A DNA stretch of 11,223 nucleotides from assembly GCA_002311865.1 (NCBI GenBank), contig DBZV01000032.1:23572-34794 (forward strand), in the 5' to 3' direction. Within the stretch, counting starts at the first letter, position 1, and each line of letters begins with the position of its first letter. Below are positions 7,485-11,223 of this stretch, in pieces. A model generated the notes under the pieces. It saw nothing but the letters and a program-made list of their open reading frames with translations. It searched no databases and was not told the origin of the DNA. Position numbers and translations under genes: made by a program. The DNA is from Dehalococcoidia bacterium UBA1151. Its GTDB lineage: Bacteria > Chloroflexota > Dehalococcoidia > Lucifugimonadales > Lucifugimonadaceae.

Positions 7485-8780
7485 ATGGCAGACATACGAC
7501 CGTTCCGAGCAGTCAGATACGACCCCGCAGTTGCGGGTGATCTATCTCCCAATCTCTGTCCCACATACGTTCTCTCCGAGCAGGACCTGGAAGGCCTTTA
7601 CTCCCGGTCCGAATACAACATCATCAGGTTGGAGTTGGCCTACGACTGGTCCACCCACGCCGCCAATGAATCGCGCTACATGCGCTCGGCCCGGACACGT
7701 GTGCAGTGGCTAATGTCTGGTGTGCTCAAACGCGATGTAGATCCGTCCATGTACGTGGTGGAAGAGGTGTTCAACGAGGAGGGCGCTGAGTTTCGCCGGA
7801 TTGGGCTTGTCGCTGCCGTTCGTATTGAGGATTATGATGCCGGAATTGTCCTGCCACACGAATTGACTGAGCAGGGTCCGGTGCAAGATCGCCTGTCGCT
7901 GATGAAATCCACGTTCTCCAACTTCTCCCCCCTGATGGCCCTCTACCGCGACGGCCCCGACGCGCCGGTGGCGTCCCTGCTCTGGCAGGTCGCGCGCCGG
8001 GAGCCCGATGTTGTCGCGAACCCACCTGATCTTCCGTCCATCCGAATGTGGTGTGTTACCGATCCGACAATTCTTGGCGCGCTCCGTGGCGCGCTCTCCA
8101 ACTCAGAGATCTATATCGCAGACGGTCACCATCGTTATGAAGCCGCCCAGGCATTTCGGGACTACGCACTCGACAACCTAGGCCACGATGAAGATGATGC
8201 TTCCCAGTTCAGGGTGATGACGCTGGTTGCCATCGACGACCCCGGACTGTTCCTGCGCGGCTATCATCGCGACGTCACGGGTGCTACTGAAGCGGAGGTT
8301 CTGTCTCTGCGCGCGCACATCACCGCGGTATGCGATCTGGAAGTGTGGAATCCGCCCAAAACAAAGATTGGTTTGGCGCTGGAGCACAGTCTTGCACGTG
8401 AGCCTAAGAGCCAGACCACCTTTGGCGTGGTGGGGCTTGAGCCGGGCAAGATACACATCGCAACGATGAAGTCAGAACCATCTCCAGACCTAGACATTGC
8501 TGATGCCACAGACTATGGCCGACTACACCGCGAAATTCTGCGTGGCATCTTTGGCTCGTCTCGCGAGCTCAACGTTGTTGGAGTCAAAAACTCAGCCGAT
8601 CAGGCAATCGGCGACGCCCTCAATGGCGTTAGCGAGTTCGGCTTCGTTATGAGGCCCATAAGCACTGAGATGGCGGAGTCGGTGATCAGGCAGGGGAAGC
8701 TATTGCCGATTAAGTCGACCTACTTCCATCCCAAGATCTCCTCCGGGCTAGTCATCCAGAATCTGGATGGCGATCTCTAG
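7485..8780 (+). CDS. DUF1015 family protein
   Basis: The 431-residue protein belongs to the DUF1015 family, whose biochemical role is not settled; the fold has been related to ParB/sulfiredoxin-like domains. Recognisable family segments are the N-terminus ADIRPFRAVRYDP, SEYNIIRLEL at 42-51, LPHELTEQGPVQDRL at 123-137 followed by STFSNFSPLMALY, and the signature IADGHHRYEAA at 211-221. Length is typical. One visible departure is the usual AP-PYDVIS segment near residue 25, here NLCPTYVLSEQD. No signal peptide or membrane span is seen, so it should be cytosolic. It is the only complete plus-strand gene here and is convergent with the selenoprotein gene (7-base gap). In other bacteria DUF1015 genes often lie beside serine-biosynthesis genes; the aminotransferase nearby is compatible with that, but this is inference. 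It probably has its own leaderless promoter. Confidence 0.9.
   Translation: MADIRPFRAVRYDPAVAGDLSPNLCPTYVLSEQDLEGLYSRSEYNIIRLELAYDWSTHAANESRYMRSARTRVQWLMSGVLKRDVDPSMYVVEEVFNEEGAEFRRIGLVAAVRIEDYDAGIVLPHELTEQGPVQDRLSLMKSTFSNFSPLMALYRDGPDAPVASLLWQVARREPDVVANPPDLPSIRMWCVTDPTILGALRGALSNSEIYIADGHHRYEAAQAFRDYALDNLGHDEDDASQFRVMTLVAIDDPGLFLRGYHRDVTGATEAEVLSLRAHITAVCDLEVWNPPKTKIGLALEHSLAREPKSQTTFGVVGLEPGKIHIATMKSEPSPDLDIADATDYGRLHREILRGIFGSSRELNVVGVKNSADQAIGDALNGVSEFGFVMRPISTEMAESVIRQGKLLPIKSTYFHPKISSGLVIQNLDGDL
8753..8769. other. Palindrome at the convergent gene ends
   Basis: CATCCAGA and TCTGGATG flank a single A, forming a perfect 17-base palindrome inside the last codons of the DUF1015 gene, about 20 bases before the stop of the opposing gene. 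As RNA it could fold with a loop of about 5 bases on either strand. A bidirectional terminator would be convenient here because the genes are only 7 bases apart, but neither side has a U-run. Tentative. Confidence 0.25.
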
Positions 8781-8787
8781 GTCTGGA

Positions 8788-9648
8788 TTAGCCCTGACCG
8801 AGTGCTGATGAATCGCTTCGATCAACACGGGTATTGATCTCTTTGAGCGCCTCAATCAGTACGGAAGATGGAACGGCGTCCGAGTATCGCTCGCCAACCG
8901 TCTTCCATACAAGTGTGCGCGATGTGTCATAGATGAATATCGCCTCAGAAGCCAGGCCGTCTCCGTGAAGATTGAATACTCCGTAACTAAATGGAATCGC
9001 ATTATCGTCACTTGAATAGAGAATTGGGTAGGTGGCCTCAAACTGCTCGACGGCATAGTCAGCCCCACGCAGATCGTCTGTACTCACGGCAAACACTTCA
9101 GCGTTCTGAGCCTTGATCGCCTCGTAATTCTTAGCCAGATCGACGAGCTGGCGACGGCAGAATGTTCACCAGAATGCCCTGTAGAAAACGATGACAATAT
9201 TTTTGTCTGAATCAAACGTAGCCAGATCGACCACTTCTTCACTGGCGGCCCGTGGCAACGTTATGTTGATCAGCGGGGTGCCAAGTTCAGGCGGGTCGGG
9301 CTGCGCCTCGGGGTCTGTTGGCGGGGTTGGCACACCTGACCCAACGACGGACTCCGCTTCGGGTAGCGGAGTAGCTGTCGGAATGGGAGTTGGAGCCGGG
9401 GCAACGGGATCTGCCGCCTGCGTTGCCTGCATCGCACTCACCGCGCCGAGCCGATCGCTCAAAGACGGTTCGACCGTTAGGGTTGGCGCTGACGTTGCCG
9501 GTGGATCAGCCTGAGGTTGAGGGGGCGATGTGGCAATACGCGGCATAACCTGGACAGGCTCCGCCGCCGCCGAACCACAGGCGATGAGTAGGATAGAGGT
9601 TAAGCCGGCAAGGGCACCCGCTATGGGCCCCTTTGTTGGCCTAATCAT
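8788..9648 (-). CDS. Lipoprotein AhpC/TSA-like redoxin, probable selenoprotein (Sec161, UxxC)
   Basis: Read through one in-frame TGA, this is a 286-residue exported redox protein. Residues 1-24 are a lipoprotein signal (MIRPTKGP, hydrophobic core, LIAC with Cys24). Residues 25-120 are a Pro/Thr/Ala-rich tether. From about 121 the peroxiredoxin-like thioredoxin fold begins (LPRAASEEVVDLATF, NIVIVFYRAFW). Family members continue Cys-Pro-Phe-Cys-Arg-Arg-Gln-Leu; here the first Cys is TGA (bases 9168-9166) followed by TFCRRQLVDLAKNYE, leaving Cys164. The fold then completes normally (EVFAVSTDD, SYGVFNLHGDG, AIFIYD, LVWKTVG). The 125 codons after TGA have no further stop before TAA at 8788. With a SECIS-like hairpin just downstream, Sec insertion is the best reading; a nonsense mutation or sequencing error is the alternative. 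The ATG at 9648 is chosen for the signal peptide. It lies 26 bases after the aminotransferase stop, so they are probably cotranscribed. Its substrate is unknown. Confidence 0.8.
9134..9152 (-). promoter_or_regulatory. Candidate bacterial SECIS stem-loop
   Basis: Thirteen bases after the TGA the mRNA reads GCCAGCTCGTCGATCTGGC. It pairs GCCAG with CTGGC (5 bp), has one C-U mismatch, then TC with GA, leaving the three-base loop GTC whose first base is G. Bacterial SECIS elements are small hairpins within the coding region roughly 16-37 bases after UGA with a G at the start of a small apical loop, and the loop G here lies 21 bases after the TGA. The upper stem is short, so folding energy should be calculated. 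Confidence 0.6.
9166..9168 (-). other. In-frame TGA at the first redox Cys position (probable Sec codon)
   Basis: The codon sits between TGG (Trp160) and ACA-TTC-TGC (Thr162, Phe163, Cys164). Its position is that of the peroxidatic/attacking Cys in the FYRxFWCxFCRRQL motif of AhpC/TSA-like proteins, so the product would have a UxxC redox pair. The flanking frame is intact on both sides (160 codons before, 125 after). Confidence 0.78.
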
Positions 9649-9674
9649 GCGATTCACGGATTTGCGATTCAGAC

Positions 9675-10760
9675 CTACCTGGTCTGGGCCAGCACCTTTT
9701 CCAGAGCATCGATGCACTCATCGATGTGTTCTGGTTCACACCAGCCCATGTGACCAATGCGCCAGATCTTTCCAGTAAGTGCACCCTGTCCACCTGAAAT
9801 TTCCACATTAAATTCATCCCGCATCGCGGTGACTACAGCCTTCGCGTCAACTCCCTCAGGGACCTTTATAGCGGTCACTGTGTCGGATGCCACGCTGGCG
9901 TCAGACAAGAGTTCCAGCCCTATCCTTTGTACGCCCCTTCGGGTCTGTTCGGCTCTCTCCGCATGGCGCGCGATCACGTTCTCAATACCCTCGTCAGCCA
10001 GTTGCTGAAGTGCAAGATCAAGCCCGTAAATTGTAGAAAGCGCAGGAGTAAACGGGGGCTGGCTTATCTCAAGGAACTTCTCATACTGTGCAATGTCAAA
10101 ATAGAACTTTGGCATGGTGGATGTTTCATATGCTGCCCATGCTCGCTTGGAGACGGCGATAATGCCAATACCAGGCCCAGCCATCCAGGCCTTCTGGGAG
10201 GCGGTTGCGACCATATCCAGGCCCCATGCATCCATCGCAAGCGGAGAGCCGCCGGCACTGGAGACGGCGTCTACAAGGATCAGGGCATTCGACTCATTCC
10301 TGATGATTTCAGAGAGGGCGGCGATATCATTCTGAACCGCTGTTGAGGTGTCGTTGTGGGTTACCAGAACCGCCTTGCAGTGGGGCATCGCGGCCAGCGC
10401 TTCACTGACGTCGCCGGGGTCCGCAGCGTCGCCTAGTTCTGTCTTGTAACGGGTTACATCTGCGCCGTAGATCTCAGCAATATCACCAAATCTGTCACCA
10501 AATACTCCAATAGAGACCGAGAGTACTGCGTCACCCGGCGATAGCACGTTAACTACAGCGGTCTCCATGGCGCCGGTGCCTGAAGAGGTCATGAAGTACA
10601 CATCACCAGAAGTCTCCAGCATTGTCTTCATATTTCGCGTCATGCGATCAAGGATGTCGGCGAATTCAGGGCCACGGTGATTGATCATCGGTCGCCCGGT
10701 CGCCTCCAGCACATCTGGCGGCAGGGGCATAGGGCCGGGAATTCTTAAATTAAGGGGCAT
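9675..10760 (-). CDS. PLP-dependent class V aminotransferase (alanine-glyoxylate / serine-pyruvate type)
   Basis: This cytosolic fold-type I PLP enzyme probably transfers amino groups among alanine, serine, glyoxylate and pyruvate, or acts as a phosphoserine aminotransferase-like enzyme; sequence alone does not settle the substrate. The N-terminus LRIPGPMPLPPDVL and NHRGPEF (27-33) are typical of the alanine-glyoxylate/serine-pyruvate group. SSGTGAMETAVVN (59-71) is the PLP phosphate-binding segment. Asp164 in LVDAVSSAGG contacts the pyridine nitrogen, Lys190 in TASQKAWMAGPG forms the Schiff base, and Arg334 in WRIGHMG binds the substrate carboxylate. At 361 residues it is of normal length and intact. 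The ATG at 10760 has GGAG 7 bases upstream, a good ribosome-binding site. The selenoprotein gene follows after 26 bases, so the two likely form an operon. DUF1015 nearby hints at serine metabolism, an inference only. Confidence 0.93.
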   Translation of the reverse strand: MPLNLRIPGPMPLPPDVLEATGRPMINHRGPEFADILDRMTRNMKTMLETSGDVYFMTSSGTGAMETAVVNVLSPGDAVLSVSIGVFGDRFGDIAEIYGADVTRYKTELGDAADPGDVSEALAAMPHCKAVLVTHNDTSTAVQNDIAALSEIIRNESNALILVDAVSSAGGSPLAMDAWGLDMVATASQKAWMAGPGIGIIAVSKRAWAAYETSTMPKFYFDIAQYEKFLEISQPPFTPALSTIYGLDLALQQLADEGIENVIARHAERAEQTRRGVQRIGLELLSDASVASDTVTAIKVPEGVDAKAVVTAMRDEFNVEISGGQGALTGKIWRIGHMGWCEPEHIDECIDALEKVLAQTR

Positions 10761-10805
10761 CTACTGGCTCCAGCGATCTCTACTTTGGATCGCACCAAAT
10801 GGAAG

Positions 10806-10836
10806 GGTATATTTATGGCGTCGAAACTTGAAGTTT
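10806..10836 (-). promoter_or_regulatory. AT-rich promoter-like region with a 13-base palindrome
   Basis: The 149-base gap upstream of the aminotransferase contains a minus-strand TATACC (10811-10806), a partial -10 match that would start a transcript about 38 bases before the ATG. AAACTTGAAGTTT (10824-10836), a perfect palindrome about its central G, overlaps the place where a -35 box would be. No convincing -35 hexamer is seen, so the region may be an activator- or repressor-controlled promoter, or a chance arrangement. The rest of the gap shows nothing else. Confidence 0.3.
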
Positions 10837-10909
10837 ACGCCCGCGGCGGACGCGAATCGATGGTCTGCTTCTTCGATGATGACAACTGCCGATAGGGAAG
10901 GCCGGATGG

Positions 10910-11223
10910 TCAGGAGGCGGCAGCGTCCAGGGCTGTTAGCTGGATGCGCATTGTCTGGCGAAGCTCCCACATTCCGATGGGACTAATCAGTGTCGCATCG
11001 GCAAGTTTTTCCAGTGCGCTGAGGCCCTCGCCAATTGTGGCTATGCCTGATGTCAACACCACACGGAGATACGGGTGATTGAGTCGACAGCGTTGGATCA
11101 ACTCTACGGTTGAGACATCACTCATGTCAGAGGAGACGATCAGGATATCGGGCGAACCGTTTTTGCAGGCTTGACGAGCCTCGCGCCCTGAAGAATAGCC
11201 ATGAGTGTTGCCGTAGCCGATCT
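10910..11223 (-). CDS. Response-regulator receiver-like protein, C-terminal part (cut by window edge)
   Basis: The frame is open to the right edge, so the N-terminus is missing; about 103 residues remain, ending LTALDAAAS with a TGA at 10912-10910. The visible part follows a CheY-like receiver pattern: GREARQACKNGSPDILIVSSD, then STVELIQRCRLNHPYLRVVLTSG (beta4 with the conserved Thr/Ser of LTSG), then ATLISPIGMWELRQTM, where receivers normally have Lys-Pro (xKP) and here Ser-Pro. The phosphoacceptor Asp expected at the end of beta3 aligns with Ser in ILIVSSD. The loss of both Asp and Lys suggests a pseudo-receiver that does not take phosphate, although the window holds no N-terminal acidic pair to confirm the alignment. 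No output domain follows on the C-terminal side. It is separated from the aminotransferase by 149 bases and is probably a different transcription unit. The ATG at 11125 is internal. Confidence 0.65.
   Translation of the reverse strand, partial: IGYGNTHGYSSGREARQACKNGSPDILIVSSDMSDVSTVELIQRCRLNHPYLRVVLTSGIATIGEGLSALEKLADATLISPIGMWELRQTMRIQLTALDAAAS

Noticed and set aside
8788..9096. A separate 102-residue redoxin gene starting at GTG 9096
   Set aside because: No ribosome-binding site, no N-terminal half of the fold and no redox Cys. It is the in-frame continuation of the gene beginning at 9648.
9166..9717. A stand-alone lipoprotein of 183 residues ending in FYRAFW, starting at 9717
   Set aside because: It ends in mid-fold at the redox motif, and the same frame continues after the TGA with the rest of the domain. 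The start at 9717 would also run into the aminotransferase coding region; the ATG at 9648 gives a clean lipoprotein signal.

Overview
The window looks like a contiguous piece of a moderately GC-rich bacterial chromosome carrying ordinary housekeeping genes. The best guess for the host is a member of the Chloroflexota (SAR202- or Dehalococcoidia-like). The basis is style only: two lipoproteins with long Pro/Thr/Ala-rich linkers, a DUF1015 protein, and an alanine-glyoxylate-type class V aminotransferase. No rRNA or tRNA gene is present to prove it. No mobile element, CRISPR array or integration site was seen.

Layout. The left edge holds the 3' end of serS (seryl-tRNA synthetase) on the plus strand. 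It converges, with overlapping stop codons, on a four-gene minus-strand block running right to left: ligA (NAD-dependent DNA ligase, 7369-5336), an unrecognised protein of about 654 residues with a Cys-rich motif near its C-terminus (5213-3249), pth (peptidyl-tRNA hydrolase, 3162-2521), and a secreted HExxH zinc-metalloprotease lipoprotein (2524-458). The lipoprotein starts at a TTG codon overlapping the pth stop by 4 bases. A DUF1015 gene (7485-8780) is divergent from ligA and appears to have a leaderless promoter. On the minus strand follow a lipoprotein thioredoxin-fold/AhpC-TSA-like protein (9648-8788), a PLP class V aminotransferase (10760-9675), and the C-terminal part of a degenerate response-regulator receiver cut by the right edge.

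The most notable observation is in the redoxin-like lipoprotein. Conceptual translation stops at a TGA, and the same frame then continues for 125 more sense codons that complete the fold. The TGA sits exactly where the family has the first Cys of its CxxC redox motif (FYRxFW-TGA-TFCRRQL). An imperfect stem-loop with a G-first apical loop lies 13 bases after the TGA, where a bacterial SECIS is expected. The gene is therefore best read as one selenoprotein of 286 residues with Sec161 (UxxC), not as two short genes or a pseudogene. It would be an exported, membrane-anchored selenoprotein.

The genes do not form one obvious pathway. serS, a DUF1015 protein and a class V aminotransferase all have possible serine links, but that theme is only an inference. 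The selenoprotein probably shares a transcript with the aminotransferase, since the gap between them is 26 bases.
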